From the NCBI GenBank assembly GCA_019752295.1, contig JAIEMK010000011.1:83817-147816 (forward strand): a DNA stretch of 64,000 bases, in the 5' to 3' direction. Positions 36,246 through 45,948 of the stretch are shown in pieces. Positions within the stretch are counted from its first letter, which is position 1; every line of letters starts with the position of its first letter. Below the pieces are notes generated by a model. The model did not search any database. It was not told the origin of the DNA and worked only from the letters and a program-made list of their open reading frames with translations. Made by a program: the position numbers and the translations under genes. This stretch comes from Chitinophagaceae bacterium (GTDB taxonomy: Bacteria; Bacteroidota; Bacteroidia; Chitinophagales; Chitinophagaceae).

Positions 36246-37001
36246 ATGAAAAAAAAGAAGCAGCAAGAAGGAATTTTAGTAAACATATTTGCGAGGATTT
36301 GGGCATTTTGGGGCTTGATTAGTTTTGCAGTAACTTTTTTAATCATCATCATCCCATCCTTGCTTACCAAACTAATCAAAGACCCCAAAGGCATGTGGTG
36401 GTTTATTAGCATTGCAAGGGGATGGCAATGGGTTTGGCTGCATATGATTGGGTGCCCCGTTTCGGTAAAAGGAAAAGAAAAATTTAAAAAGGGAGAAACT
36501 TATGTAGTCACTTGTAATCATAATGCTTTGCTCGATGTTCCTTTATCAGCACCTTTTATTCCGGGTCCCAATCAAACTATTGCAAAAAAAGAATTTACCA
36601 AAGTTCCCTTATTTGGATTTTATTATGCCAGGGGTTCTGTTTTGGTAGATCGAAATAGCGATGCCAGCAGGAGAAAAAGTTTTGAAGACATGAAAGCCGC
36701 TCTCAGAAAGGGTTTCCACATGTGCATATTTCCGGAGGGAACACGCAACAAAACAAAAGAGCCTTTAAAACAATTCTATGATGGCGCATTTAAACTGGCG
36801 GTGGATACAAAAACGCAGGTAATTCCTGCAGTGATTTTACATACCAAAAAAGCAATGCCTGTACACAAAAGTTTTTGGCTCATGCCCCACCCTGTTGAGA
36901 TACATTTTCTGGATCCTATTTCACCTGAAAATCTGACTTCAAAAGAATTAAGAGACAAAGTTTTTGAAGTAATGAAGAATTACTACCTGACTCATGAATA
37001 A
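36246..37001 (+). CDS. plsC: 1-acyl-sn-glycerol-3-phosphate acyltransferase
   Basis: 251 residues from the ATG at 36246, which places a basic stretch and then one N-terminal membrane segment (about 13-40). PlsC acyltransferase motifs follow: NHNALLDVP (HX4D), YARGSVLVDR, and FPEGTRNKTK. It acylates lysophosphatidate to phosphatidate at the inner membrane. An in-frame extension back to 36162 would overlap ung and is not family-like. A palindromic repeat element follows the stop. Confidence 0.9.
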   Translation: MKKKKQQEGILVNIFARIWAFWGLISFAVTFLIIIIPSLLTKLIKDPKGMWWFISIARGWQWVWLHMIGCPVSVKGKEKFKKGETYVVTCNHNALLDVPLSAPFIPGPNQTIAKKEFTKVPLFGFYYARGSVLVDRNSDASRRKSFEDMKAALRKGFHMCIFPEGTRNKTKEPLKQFYDGAFKLAVDTKTQVIPAVILHTKKAMPVHKSFWLMPHPVEIHFLDPISPENLTSKELRDKVFEVMKNYYLTHE

Positions 37002-37062
37002 TAAACAGGAAACAATTTTTCATCGAATCAAGCTTTTCCCACCCCGCGGCACTGCGTGCGCA

Positions 37063-37088
37063 CCCCTCCCAAACATGTTTGGGAGGGG
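37063..37088. repeat. 26-bp perfect palindrome, copy 1 of a dispersed element
   Basis: CCCCTCC-CAAAC-AT and its exact complement. The same outer 7 bp and centre occur at 58975-59000 with different but still perfectly paired inner bases. Followed by a 54-bp segment shared with that copy. Could act as a terminator for plsC on the plus strand (T-rich tail). Confidence 0.85.
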
Positions 37089-37138
37089 AAATATTTCTTT
37101 TACCTTTTATTTTTTATTCTCTTCTATTTTGACTTTTG
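37085..37138 (+). repeat. 54-bp T-rich tail of the dispersed element, copy 1
   Basis: Identical to 58997-59050 (begins GGGGAAATATTTCTTTTACC). After it the sequence becomes a short TTTTGAC tandem repeat running to the LptD-like stop codon. Confidence 0.88.
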
Positions 37139-37150
37139 ACTTTTGACTTA

Positions 37151-39838
37151 TTAGTAGTTCGAGAAAGTTCTGCTTCTATTAATCCTCAAATCGCGTAGTA
37201 TTCCTGATTTTGGATTGAGCGTAATATTGAAAGAGCGATACAATCCAACAGGCGTAACGTTGATAGCCAATTGCCAGCAATGCATTTCTCTGGTGATAAA
37301 CATACTAATCTGTTGCAACCTGCCTACATTAAAATCGTAATAGCCGGTACCTCCCATTTTCCATTTAGGTGTTAGTGTAAAATCACCGTTGAAATTCACT
37401 GACGAAAAAATGGTATTTACAAATCCACTATAATCGGGTTTGATGGTTCTGGTATAATTCAATGAATAAGAGAAACTCAATGTCCATGGCACATTAAAAT
37501 CTGTAAACTCAGCCGGGTTAGCCCTTGCAAACTGCAGTTGTCGCTGTTGTTCATCCGGAGTCATAAATGGATCAACAGGTAATTCTTTACTGGTTTTCCC
37601 AGCTTTCTCATCTTTTGTTTTACTCTTGAAAGAAGTAGAAATAGCAAGGTTAGCGCTAGTTATTCTACCAAATTTAAAGTGAGAGGGGTCGAATAACAAT
37701 TCACTTATACGAAAGCCCCTACTATTTACTTTATAAGGATCCAGATTTGCGCTGGCTGTGATATTCACTTTCTCGAATAAGGTGCTTCTGGCGTATAAAT
37801 TAAAGTTTCCCAAAGCAAAACTATCGGTCATAAAATTGTAGTTCGAAGAAAAACCAAATCCGTCGATGAGTTTTACTTTCTTGGTAGCTTTACCTGTGGA
37901 GTCGGTTTTATCAACCACTTTCATCTCCAGTAAATTATCTACACCAAAGCCCATTCCACCAAATTTACCTTCCGAAAAAGATCCGATAATGCCTCCATCA
38001 AACTGAGAGAAACGCATCTTATTGCCAATCGAATCAACCTGGGTTGAATAAAAATATTGTTTCGCCATATCGGGCTTATAGTTAATCGACAAACTAGGTC
38101 TTATCTCGTGCCTGATCTTCTTTAACCAATTTGATTTGTTAAAGCTGTAGGTACCGAATATCCTGGTATTTACTCCAATACCAAATGACATCTGGCGCGC
38201 TGTATAAAAACCTTTTTGAATGGAAGTGTTTACTTTGTGATTTACAGTATCCCAGGATTTAAAATTTCGCTGACCATACCAACGCTCTTCATAAGAGACG
38301 CTTGGTGAAATTGTAATCGGGCCAAGAGAAGGTAGTGAAAGTGAAATGGGTATATTGTGCTGCGCTCCCCATTGCACCGTATCCAGCATTCTTCTAATAT
38401 TAAATGCAGTATCATAAAAAGATAACTGGTTCTGCAAATTGCCAGTATATCCGATCCCTATTTTTTCGAACCATTTCGGAGTGCCAATGGTTTCTTTTTT
38501 CTGGAATGGATAAAAAGTGATGACGTTAAAATTAAGGGTAGGTAAGTTTAAATTCACTAAACCGGTAACACTATTCTGGTTATGGTTCGCATTCAAACTC
38601 AGGTTGTATTTTCCTCTCCAGTCCTTTGCATAATTGATGGAAGAACTTAACTGGTTATTATAATTCTGAAAAGGATTATTCAACAAAGATTTATTGAATT
38701 TGGTACTACCAAAATTTACTGCTGCACCGAAACTGGTTCCCGGCCTTGCACGCTGGTCGCTGCTATGACTCCAGTTAATCATATAAGATTTTGAAGTGTT
38801 GAATTCATCTTTCAATAGACCCGATTTATTTAAAGATTTAGTATTCTGAAAAGTAATATTCAGGTTGCCCGTATATCGATATCGCTTGATATATTTCGAA
38901 TTTAAATTCATCAACCAACCGCCGTAAGAATAAATATTAGTTTTCCCAGTAAAATCCAGGTTATCGTTGATTACTTTATAATATCCCAATCCCTCCAAAC
39001 CTACTCCAAAGTCTTCACTGGTAATAAAAGAGGGCGGCAATATTCCAGAATGACGCCCCATACTCAGTGGATATAAACCAAAAGGAATTCCAATCGGCAT
39101 GGGCACACCTTCAAATTCCGGAAAAGCAGGACCCGAAATGCCCAGCTTATCATTAATGATTTTCATTTTAGCAGTCCTGAATGCAAAATGTGGCGTATCC
39201 AGATTACAGGTTGTAAATCGCGCCCTTCTGGCAAATGCTTCGTTGGCATTTATTTTTTTAAGTTTCTGTGCATTAACATAAATCTCCCCCTCCTGCAAAA
39301 AAGTATTTTGGATATAGGCTTTGCCCGTCTTTGTATTAAAAGCAATTGTATCGCTGATCGTTTTTGTTTGCCCCTGATCGAAATGGGGTTTGTTTAAAGG
39401 GTTATGCGATGTATCGGTTCCTCCAAAAGCTTTAATTTCCTGTGTTTGTTGATCATATTGGATGGTTGCCGCATCCAACTTCATATCCTTATAATCCATT
39501 TTGGCCTTCCCGTATAAATAAAATTGTTTGGTGTTTACAATCAAAACACCCGAATCATCTGCATTGTATTTAACGGGTGCATCAATAGAATCTTTCGAAA
39601 TGATGAGCGTGTCGATTCTCAGAACAGAATCCTTTTGAAGCGAGTCGCCAGACTGTTTTTCAACAGGGATTTTTTTATTTTCAGACAACGGAACCGTGTC
39701 ATTTTGGGGCTTGGATAATAAAAAAAAGAAGTTATTTGTTGCTTTTGCGGCATCTGTACGAATTGTTAATATCAGTAAATAACTCACTACAACAATAGCA
39801 AAGAGTGTTTTTACGTTAAATTTGTACAGTTTTTTCAT
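37151..39838 (-). CDS. LPS assembly LptD-like outer membrane protein
   Basis: 895 residues from the ATG at 39838 (MKKLYKFNVKTLFAIV), which gives an N-terminal signal/anchor; the longer frame to 40012 would run into the divergent amidase gene. An OstA/LptA-type beta-jellyroll region (about 80-270, with IKAFGGTDTSHN and GKAYIQNTFLQEGEIYV) is followed by a large C-terminal barrel domain. It is the Bacteroidota counterpart of LptD, which inserts lipopolysaccharide into the outer membrane. It is divergent from an envelope operon that includes an OstA-like protein. Confidence 0.87.
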   Translation of the reverse strand: MKKLYKFNVKTLFAIVVVSYLLILTIRTDAAKATNNFFFLLSKPQNDTVPLSENKKIPVEKQSGDSLQKDSVLRIDTLIISKDSIDAPVKYNADDSGVLIVNTKQFYLYGKAKMDYKDMKLDAATIQYDQQTQEIKAFGGTDTSHNPLNKPHFDQGQTKTISDTIAFNTKTGKAYIQNTFLQEGEIYVNAQKLKKINANEAFARRARFTTCNLDTPHFAFRTAKMKIINDKLGISGPAFPEFEGVPMPIGIPFGLYPLSMGRHSGILPPSFITSEDFGVGLEGLGYYKVINDNLDFTGKTNIYSYGGWLMNLNSKYIKRYRYTGNLNITFQNTKSLNKSGLLKDEFNTSKSYMINWSHSSDQRARPGTSFGAAVNFGSTKFNKSLLNNPFQNYNNQLSSSINYAKDWRGKYNLSLNANHNQNSVTGLVNLNLPTLNFNVITFYPFQKKETIGTPKWFEKIGIGYTGNLQNQLSFYDTAFNIRRMLDTVQWGAQHNIPISLSLPSLGPITISPSVSYEERWYGQRNFKSWDTVNHKVNTSIQKGFYTARQMSFGIGVNTRIFGTYSFNKSNWLKKIRHEIRPSLSINYKPDMAKQYFYSTQVDSIGNKMRFSQFDGGIIGSFSEGKFGGMGFGVDNLLEMKVVDKTDSTGKATKKVKLIDGFGFSSNYNFMTDSFALGNFNLYARSTLFEKVNITASANLDPYKVNSRGFRISELLFDPSHFKFGRITSANLAISTSFKSKTKDEKAGKTSKELPVDPFMTPDEQQRQLQFARANPAEFTDFNVPWTLSFSYSLNYTRTIKPDYSGFVNTIFSSVNFNGDFTLTPKWKMGGTGYYDFNVGRLQQISMFITREMHCWQLAINVTPVGLYRSFNITLNPKSGILRDLRINRSRTFSNY

Positions 39839-39909
39839 AGTTCTAAGGGCAAAAATAAGGCCTTCGTGCTGTAAAATGGTAAGTGTGGGAAATCCTTTAA
39901 CGAATTGAT

Positions 39910-40839
39910 ATGATGAAGAGATATTTAGCTGCTTTAATAATGTTAAGCTTTTGTTGGTTTGTAGGGATGTCGTTTGTACAAGACAAAGAACAACCTCAGC
40001 CCAAACAGGCACTCAGAAAAATTGTGATCGACCCCGGACATGGGGGTTCGGATGGAGGGGCACGCGGAAAATATTCTAGCGAAAAAGATATTGCGCTGGC
40101 GATTTCATTAAAGCTGGAACAAATGCTGCACGATGAAATCCCCGATGTGGAAATTGTAATGACAAGAAGAACCGATGTTTTTGATAAAGTAATTGCCAAA
40201 GCCAACATTGCCAATCAAGCCCGGGGCGACCTCTTTGTTTGCATTCACGTAAACGATGCCCCACCCCAGCACCATAGTGAGGTAGTTGGTCATCATACCG
40301 AAACTTATTACAAAGGCAAGGGCAAAAAAAGAAAAAAACTTACCCGAAAGGTTACAGACTACAATTACTGGACAACCCCAAGCTCTGCAAAAGGTACCGA
40401 GACTTATATTTATGGGGTACAAAAAACAGATGCTAAAAAAGAAGCGCTGAGCGAGAACATGGACCTGTATTTGGATAGCGCTTCTGCAAAGGAATTGAAA
40501 GATTACGATCCCAACGATCCAACCAAAATGATGATCTCAACCATTAAAACCCAACAATATTTTCAAAGGAGCGCTAACCTGGCACTGACCATTGAAGAAG
40601 AATTTCAGAAAGTAGGAAGAATCAGCCGTCAGGCACAGCAAAGACAAAAAGGTATTTGGGTATTGCAGGCTGTTGCCATGCCCGCTGTTTTGATTGAAAC
40701 AGGCTTTATTTCAAATCCCGAAGAAGAGGACTATTTGAATAGTGAAGATGGCCAACGGGAGATCTGTGAAGTAATTATCCGATCTCTTAAACGATATAAA
40801 TATTCGCTGGAAAAACAAATGTCGGTAGGCAATAAATAA
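39910..40839 (+). CDS. N-acetylmuramoyl-L-alanine amidase (Amidase_3)
   Basis: 309 residues with a signal peptide (about 1-22). The zinc-dependent Amidase_3 domain shows the ligands in VIDPGHGGSDGG, the Glu in YSSEKDIAL, the His in VCIHVNDAP and the catalytic Glu in VLIETGFISNPEEE. An insertion of about 60 residues (including KGKGKKRKKLTRK) splits the domain after the third motif; such insertions often hold regulatory helices. It cleaves the peptide from glycan strands at cell division. The start is ATGATG, so residue 1 or 2 may be used. Divergent from the LptD-like gene; followed by the MCE gene. Confidence 0.93.
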   Translation: MMKRYLAALIMLSFCWFVGMSFVQDKEQPQPKQALRKIVIDPGHGGSDGGARGKYSSEKDIALAISLKLEQMLHDEIPDVEIVMTRRTDVFDKVIAKANIANQARGDLFVCIHVNDAPPQHHSEVVGHHTETYYKGKGKKRKKLTRKVTDYNYWTTPSSAKGTETYIYGVQKTDAKKEALSENMDLYLDSASAKELKDYDPNDPTKMMISTIKTQQYFQRSANLALTIEEEFQKVGRISRQAQQRQKGIWVLQAVAMPAVLIETGFISNPEEEDYLNSEDGQREICEVIIRSLKRYKYSLEKQMSVGNK

Positions 40840-40903
40840 AGAAAATATCAGATTCTGATAATTTTTAACAACCGGTTCCTCATTCCTTCAGCGCAAGAAC
40901 CCT

Positions 40904-40911
40904 TAGTTTTG
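40904..40911 (+). promoter_or_regulatory. Candidate -7 box immediately before the MCE gene
   Basis: TAGTTTTG fits the Bacteroidota -7 consensus TAnnTTTG and ends 5 bp before the ATG at 40917. If used, the transcript would start at or next to the start codon. No good -33 box was seen. Confidence 0.35.
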
Positions 40912-40916
40912 CTACT

Positions 40917-41927
40917 ATGAAGATATCAAACGAAACCAAGGTAGGCGCACTAACTGCTATTGCAATTACCTTACTGATACTTGGTTATAATTTCATTCGG
41001 GGTAAAACACTTTTCAAAACCGGTCATTTCATTTATGCCAAATACATCGATACCAAACAGATCATGATATCGAATCCTGTTTACATTAATGGGTTTCAAG
41101 TAGGCTCTGTTTTTGAAATTGAGAATACCGATCAAGCACTTTCTTCCATTCTTGTGACGATTAAGTTGAAGGATTATTATATGATTCCCGATAACTCTGT
41201 GGCGGTTATAAAAGAAAGTATACTAGGTACCCCCAGTATCGATATCCGGCTTGGAAATTCCAAAAAGGGAATGATGACAGGCGACACGATATTAACAGCA
41301 TCAGATCCGGGAATGGTTGGGCAGGTGATGAGCAAACTCGGACCAGTAGGAGATCAATTAAAACAAACCATCCAAACGCTCGACGATGTTTTAAAAAATA
41401 TCAACACCGTATTCGACCCTGCCACTAAAAATAATCTTCAAAAGGTAATTGCAAATATGAATAGCACCACGGCCAGTTTGGTTGGTTCGGCCGCTTCGAT
41501 CGAAAAATTATTAAATCAGCAATCGGGTGCCATTACTCAGTCGATGAATAATATCAACAGCTTTACGAAAAACTTGTCGGAGAATAATGATAAAGTTTCC
41601 AGAACACTCAGCAATGTTGAGAAAACTACGGAGCAACTTTCGCAGGCCGACATCAAGGGCAGTGTAACACAATTAAAAGCGGCTCTGGAAAAATTAAATG
41701 GCTTAATTGCAAAAGTGGATTCGCAGGAAGGATCCTTGGGTAAGTTAATTAACGACAAAGCGCTTTATAATAATCTAAACAATACCATGCACAGTGCCAA
41801 TATTCTGTTAGATGATCTGCGTGTGCATCCTAAACGTTATGTGCAGATATCAGTGTTTGGAAAAAAGGATAAGAGCGGACCATTGATGGCGCCGCTAAGT
41901 GATTCTACCAAGACTATTCAGAAATGA
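40917..41927 (+). CDS. MlaD/MCE family lipid-transport protein
   Basis: 336 residues. One N-terminal membrane anchor (about 10-28, VGALTAIAITLLILGYNFI), an MCE domain (about 35-115, VYINGFQVGSVFEIEN, GTPSIDIRLG), and a long helical tail (about 145-300) of the kind that forms trans-periplasmic barrels or needles. It probably supplies the substrate-binding subunit of a phospholipid transport system between the two membranes. The Mla ATPase and permease are not in this window. Its stop overlaps the OstA-like gene by 4 bp, so the two are coupled. Confidence 0.9.
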   Translation: MKISNETKVGALTAIAITLLILGYNFIRGKTLFKTGHFIYAKYIDTKQIMISNPVYINGFQVGSVFEIENTDQALSSILVTIKLKDYYMIPDNSVAVIKESILGTPSIDIRLGNSKKGMMTGDTILTASDPGMVGQVMSKLGPVGDQLKQTIQTLDDVLKNINTVFDPATKNNLQKVIANMNSTTASLVGSAASIEKLLNQQSGAITQSMNNINSFTKNLSENNDKVSRTLSNVEKTTEQLSQADIKGSVTQLKAALEKLNGLIAKVDSQEGSLGKLINDKALYNNLNNTMHSANILLDDLRVHPKRYVQISVFGKKDKSGPLMAPLSDSTKTIQK

Positions 41928-43576
41928 GTTGGCTTCATAAATGTTTATTTATCTCAGCACTGTTGCTAACAGGAAGCGTCGCTATGTCGCAAAGAAATCC
42001 TGTTGATAGTTTTGTGCCCGGTAAGCAGATTGATATTATCAGAGCGCTTCGCTATAACGCCGTAAAAGTTGATAGTGTTACAAACCTGATATCGCTTGCA
42101 GGAGACAAGAGCGGAGACGTGGTTTTGAAACAAGAAAACACCTGGATCTATGCCGACAGTATTGTTTTAAACAGTGTTCAAAATCTACTGGAAGCTTATG
42201 GCAATGTTCACATTAATGATGCAGACAGTGTTCATACCTATGCCCAGTACCTTAAATATTTAGGGAAAGAAAAAAAAGCTTACCTGAAGACCAAGGTAAA
42301 ACTTACTGATGGTAAGGGTATTTTAACCACCGACGATTTGGAATACGATGTGACCCTAAAAATTGGCATCTATCATAACGGAGGCAAACTGGTGGATAAA
42401 AAAACAGTACTTACCAGCACCGAAGGATATTATTATGGTGATACCAAAGATGTTATTTTTAAAAGAAAAGTAAAACTGATAGACCCCGATTACAAAGTAA
42501 ATACCGATACACTCCAATACAATACCAATACCAAGATTGCCACTTTTACCTGCCCCAGTACTATCTATAACGAAAAGCGCATCATCAATACCAAGGACGG
42601 TTATTTTGATATGAAAAACAAAAGAGGGGTATTGCATCAGCGTTCGATTATCGACGATAGTACCTATACTTTTACTGCCGATGATATGGTGTTCGACGAT
42701 TCTACAGGCATGGGAGAATTCAGTGGTAATGCGGTTTACAGAGGAAAAGATACTGCAGAAGGTTATGATCTGATTGCCAATAATATCAAAACCAATCAAA
42801 AAAAATCTGCACTATTAGCTACGCAAAAACCATTGCTATTAATCAAACAGGGAAGGGACTCGATTTTTGTTACTGCCGACACTTTATATACAGCCAGATT
42901 AACTGATCTACTGAAAACCAGAAAAGTGCCTTTCATTCGAAATTCAACCGCAACACATGCCCCTCTCGATTCGATATATTTTAGAACCGTATCGGATAGT
43001 AGTCACGACAAATTTATCGAAGCGTTTTATCATGTGCGGGTCTATTCAGATTCGCTACAAGCCGTTGGTGACAGTTTGTTTTATTCGATGGAAGATTCTA
43101 CATTCCGAATCTTTAAAGATCCCATTGCTTGGTCGCAGGCCAGCCAGATCAGCGGAGATACTATTTATATGTTTATACAGAATAGAAAGCCCGAAAGATT
43201 ATATGTTTTTGAAAATGCTATGACTTTAAACAAGGCCGATAGTAGCAGTAATTTTTATAATCAGATGAAGGGAAATTCTATCGATGCATTCTTTGTTGAT
43301 GGGCAGATCAATTTTATGCAGGCAAAAGGAAATGCAGAAAACGTGTATTACGGACTGGATGATGCAAAACACTTTACGGGAGTTAATAAATCAGAAGCCG
43401 ATATCATAGAGATCAGTTTTGAAGACAACAAGCCAAAAAAAATTGTCTGGCGAAATAATTTAACGGGGAACGCTTACCCCATGCGTCAGGTAAACCACGA
43501 AGACCTGAAATTGCGCAATTTTAAATGGCAGGAAGAAAGAAGACCAAAGAGCAAATACGAAATCTTAGCAAACTAA
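41924..43576 (+). CDS. OstA-like protein (LptA/OstA beta-jellyroll)
   Basis: 550 residues with a signal peptide (about 1-21, ending AMSQR). Repeated OstA/LptA-type strands fill the first 300 residues (LEAYGNVHINDADSVHTYA, TTDDLEYDVTLKIGIYHNGG, YKVNTDTLQYNTNTKIATF), so it probably forms a periplasmic bridge for lipid or LPS transport. Starts within an ATGA overlap with the MCE gene. Together with the divergent LptD-like protein it points to an LPS export locus. Confidence 0.87.
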   Translation: MSWLHKCLFISALLLTGSVAMSQRNPVDSFVPGKQIDIIRALRYNAVKVDSVTNLISLAGDKSGDVVLKQENTWIYADSIVLNSVQNLLEAYGNVHINDADSVHTYAQYLKYLGKEKKAYLKTKVKLTDGKGILTTDDLEYDVTLKIGIYHNGGKLVDKKTVLTSTEGYYYGDTKDVIFKRKVKLIDPDYKVNTDTLQYNTNTKIATFTCPSTIYNEKRIINTKDGYFDMKNKRGVLHQRSIIDDSTYTFTADDMVFDDSTGMGEFSGNAVYRGKDTAEGYDLIANNIKTNQKKSALLATQKPLLLIKQGRDSIFVTADTLYTARLTDLLKTRKVPFIRNSTATHAPLDSIYFRTVSDSSHDKFIEAFYHVRVYSDSLQAVGDSLFYSMEDSTFRIFKDPIAWSQASQISGDTIYMFIQNRKPERLYVFENAMTLNKADSSSNFYNQMKGNSIDAFFVDGQINFMQAKGNAENVYYGLDDAKHFTGVNKSEADIIEISFEDNKPKKIVWRNNLTGNAYPMRQVNHEDLKLRNFKWQEERRPKSKYEILAN

Positions 43577-43655
43577 CCGATCAGTTCTTCATTGCATAAG
43601 GATATTAAGTTATTGCCTCTTTTAGTATCTTACAAATATCAAATGAGTATAACAA

Positions 43656-44849
43656 ATGAAATTAGTAGTAAGGAAATGGGTGTTAGACCCCTTGGAAACA
43701 TTTTTTCAGGATAGCCGCGCTGTTGGCATAACACTGCTGGTTTGTACTATAACATCGCTACTAATTGCAAACATTAATTCGGTTGGTACACACTATATCA
43801 ATTTTTGGACCGCTCATTTTTCCAGTCTGGATGAGCATCATGCGCATGTATCCATTCTATCGCTTCCAAATTCTGTTTTGATGATCATCAATGACGGGTT
43901 AATGGGCTTGTTGTTTTTTTTGGCCGGCATGGAAATTAAACGCGAATTATTTCAGGGCGAACTGGCATCCATCAAACAATCTTTACTACCTGTATTCGGA
44001 GCATTTGGAGGGATGATTGCCCCTGCCATATTATTTTCTCTCATCAATAAAGGCACACAGCAGATCAGCGGCTGGGCAATTCCAACTGCCACTGATATTG
44101 CCTTTACACTTGGTATTGCATCCTTACTAGGAAAGCGTATACCCATCGGATTAAAAATATTTTTAACAGCGTTGGCAATCATCGATGATCTCGGTGCCAT
44201 TATCGTGATCGCTATTTTTTATGGTGGTAATTTACATTTCCCTTATTTACTTGGCGCCATTTTTTTGGGAGTGTTCATCTATTTAATAAACATGTACAAA
44301 AAACAATTTGGGGTCATACAAATTGTATTGGGCATTTTATTGTGGTACTGCATGTTTAATTCTGGAATTCATGCTACCATTGCAGGAGTGGTTTTTGCAT
44401 TTCTGATGCCGTTAGATTTTTTAAAAAACTTAGAAAAGAAAATTTATCACGCTGTTTATTTTGTGATTATTCCATTATTTGTTTTAGCCAATACCGCTAT
44501 TCCTTTTCCCGAAAATAGCCTACAGCATTTAAACGGAAAGCTTAGCTGGGGTATTTTTGCAGGCTTATGCATTGGAAAACCCCTAGGTATTGTTTCATGC
44601 TGCTACTTTCTGGTTAGTAAAAAATGGGCGAAGCTTCCCGAAGGAGTAAACTGGTATAAAATGATTGGAGCCGGTATTCTTGCGGGTATTGGTTTTACTA
44701 TGAGTATATTCATTTCAACACTGGCTTTTGATCAAATTGAAGTACTGAATATGGCCAAAATATCCGTGTTATTTGCTTCATTTATTGCCATTGCTGGTGG
44801 ATATATTTGGTTTAGGTTGGAGAAAAATCCAGCAACTTTAAAACCCTAA
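43656..44849 (+). CDS. nhaA: Na+/H+ antiporter NhaA
   Basis: 397 residues with about 12 membrane segments. Conserved pieces include FFLAGMEIKREL, PTATDIAFTLGI and the ion-binding aspartates in ALAIIDDLGAIIVIA, plus the C-terminal GIGFTMSIFISTLAF. It exports sodium in exchange for protons, important for pH and salt tolerance. It stands alone; prfB converges on it with only 3 bp between the two stop codons. Confidence 0.95.
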   Translation: MKLVVRKWVLDPLETFFQDSRAVGITLLVCTITSLLIANINSVGTHYINFWTAHFSSLDEHHAHVSILSLPNSVLMIINDGLMGLLFFLAGMEIKRELFQGELASIKQSLLPVFGAFGGMIAPAILFSLINKGTQQISGWAIPTATDIAFTLGIASLLGKRIPIGLKIFLTALAIIDDLGAIIVIAIFYGGNLHFPYLLGAIFLGVFIYLINMYKKQFGVIQIVLGILLWYCMFNSGIHATIAGVVFAFLMPLDFLKNLEKKIYHAVYFVIIPLFVLANTAIPFPENSLQHLNGKLSWGIFAGLCIGKPLGIVSCCYFLVSKKWAKLPEGVNWYKMIGAGILAGIGFTMSIFISTLAFDQIEVLNMAKISVLFASFIAIAGGYIWFRLEKNPATLKP

Positions 44850-44852
44850 TTC

Positions 44853-45948
44853 TCAGGAAGCAGTATCTTCCTTTTCCGACATCAAGTAAGCTTTAATAAA
44901 GCCATCCAGTTCTCCATCCATTACCGGGCCAACGTTTCCTACTTCGTAATCTGTTCTGTGATCTTTAATCATTTTATAGGGGTGAAACACGTAACTCCTA
45001 ATCTGACTGCCCCACTCTATTTTTTTCTTTCCTGCATTGGTAATATTCAATGCCTCTTGTCTTTTTCTTAATTCTTCTTCATACAAACGGCTCTTCAACA
45101 TTTTCATTGCTAGCTCCCTGTTCTCACCCTGCGTACGTGCTTGCTGGCATTCAATCACAAAACCACTGGGTGCGTGTTTCAAACGCACAGCCGTTTCCAC
45201 TTTATTTACGTTTTGTCCGCCGCTACCTCCACTCCTATAAAATGCCCATTCCAGATCGGCTGGATTTACGTCGATTTCAATACTATCGTCGATCAGCGGG
45301 TACACATAAACCGAAGCAAAAGAAGTATGCCGTCTGGCATTGCTATCGAATGGAGATATCCTCACCAAACGATGCACACCGCTTTCGGCTTTCAAAAATC
45401 CGTATGCAAAATCGCCATCAAATTGCAGGGTTGCACTTTTGATTCCGGCGCCATCACCATCCTGATAATCCAGTTCTGATACTTTCCAACCTTGCTTCTC
45501 ACCATACATCCGATACATGCGTAATAACATCTCAGCCCAATCGCAGCTTTCAGTTCCTCCTGCTCCTGCATTAATTTGTAGTATCGCAGGAAGTTCATCT
45601 TCGGGTTTATTCAATGTACTTTTAAACTCAGCATCTTCAATATTCGCAATTGCCTGATCGTAAGCTTCTTTGGCTTCAGTTTCCGAAGCATCACCTGCTT
45701 TCCAAAAATCAAATAACACAGCAAAATCCTCAACTGATGTTTCCACCTGCTGATACATTTTTAGCCAGTACTCATTTACTTTAATTTCTTTCATAATTGC
45801 CGTAGCCCTTTGGTTATTATCCCAAAAACCAGGCGAAAGAGATAGTTGCCGGTCGGTATCTACTTTATATAAACGGTTCTCAACGTCAAAGAAACCTCCT
45901 CAGAACCAAAACACGGTCCCTCATATATTTAATCTGCTCTTGTGTCAT
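44853..45948 (-). CDS. prfB: Peptide chain release factor 2, with programmed +1 frameshift
   Basis: Starts at the ATG at 45948 ([20 protein letters not shown]), meets TGA at 45886-45888, and continues in the +1 frame to 44853 for a total of 364 residues. The site is AGGAGG-TTT-CTT-TGA-C, the classical RF2 recoding signal: an internal Shine-Dalgarno, a slippery CTT and the TGA that RF2 itself reads. This gives autoregulation. The SPF anticodon-like tripeptide ([11 protein letters not shown]) and GGQ motif ([11 protein letters not shown]) are present. Without the frameshift the conserved N-terminus ([25 protein letters not shown]) would be lost. Confidence 0.96.
45883..45900 (-). promoter_or_regulatory. 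Programmed +1 frameshift site in prfB
   Basis: On the minus strand: AGGAGGTTTCTTTGACGT. The Shine-Dalgarno-like AGGAGG is 3 nt before the slippery CTT, and TGA is followed by C, the weakest termination context. Confidence 0.96.

Noticed and set aside
39839..40012. N-terminal extension of the LptD-like gene
   Set aside because: It overlaps the start of the divergent amidase gene and lacks a signal peptide; the ATG at 39838 gives a normal exported N-terminus.
44853..45794. prfB as a truncated release factor starting at 45794
   Set aside because: The missing N-terminus is encoded upstream in another frame joined by a perfect programmed frameshift site.
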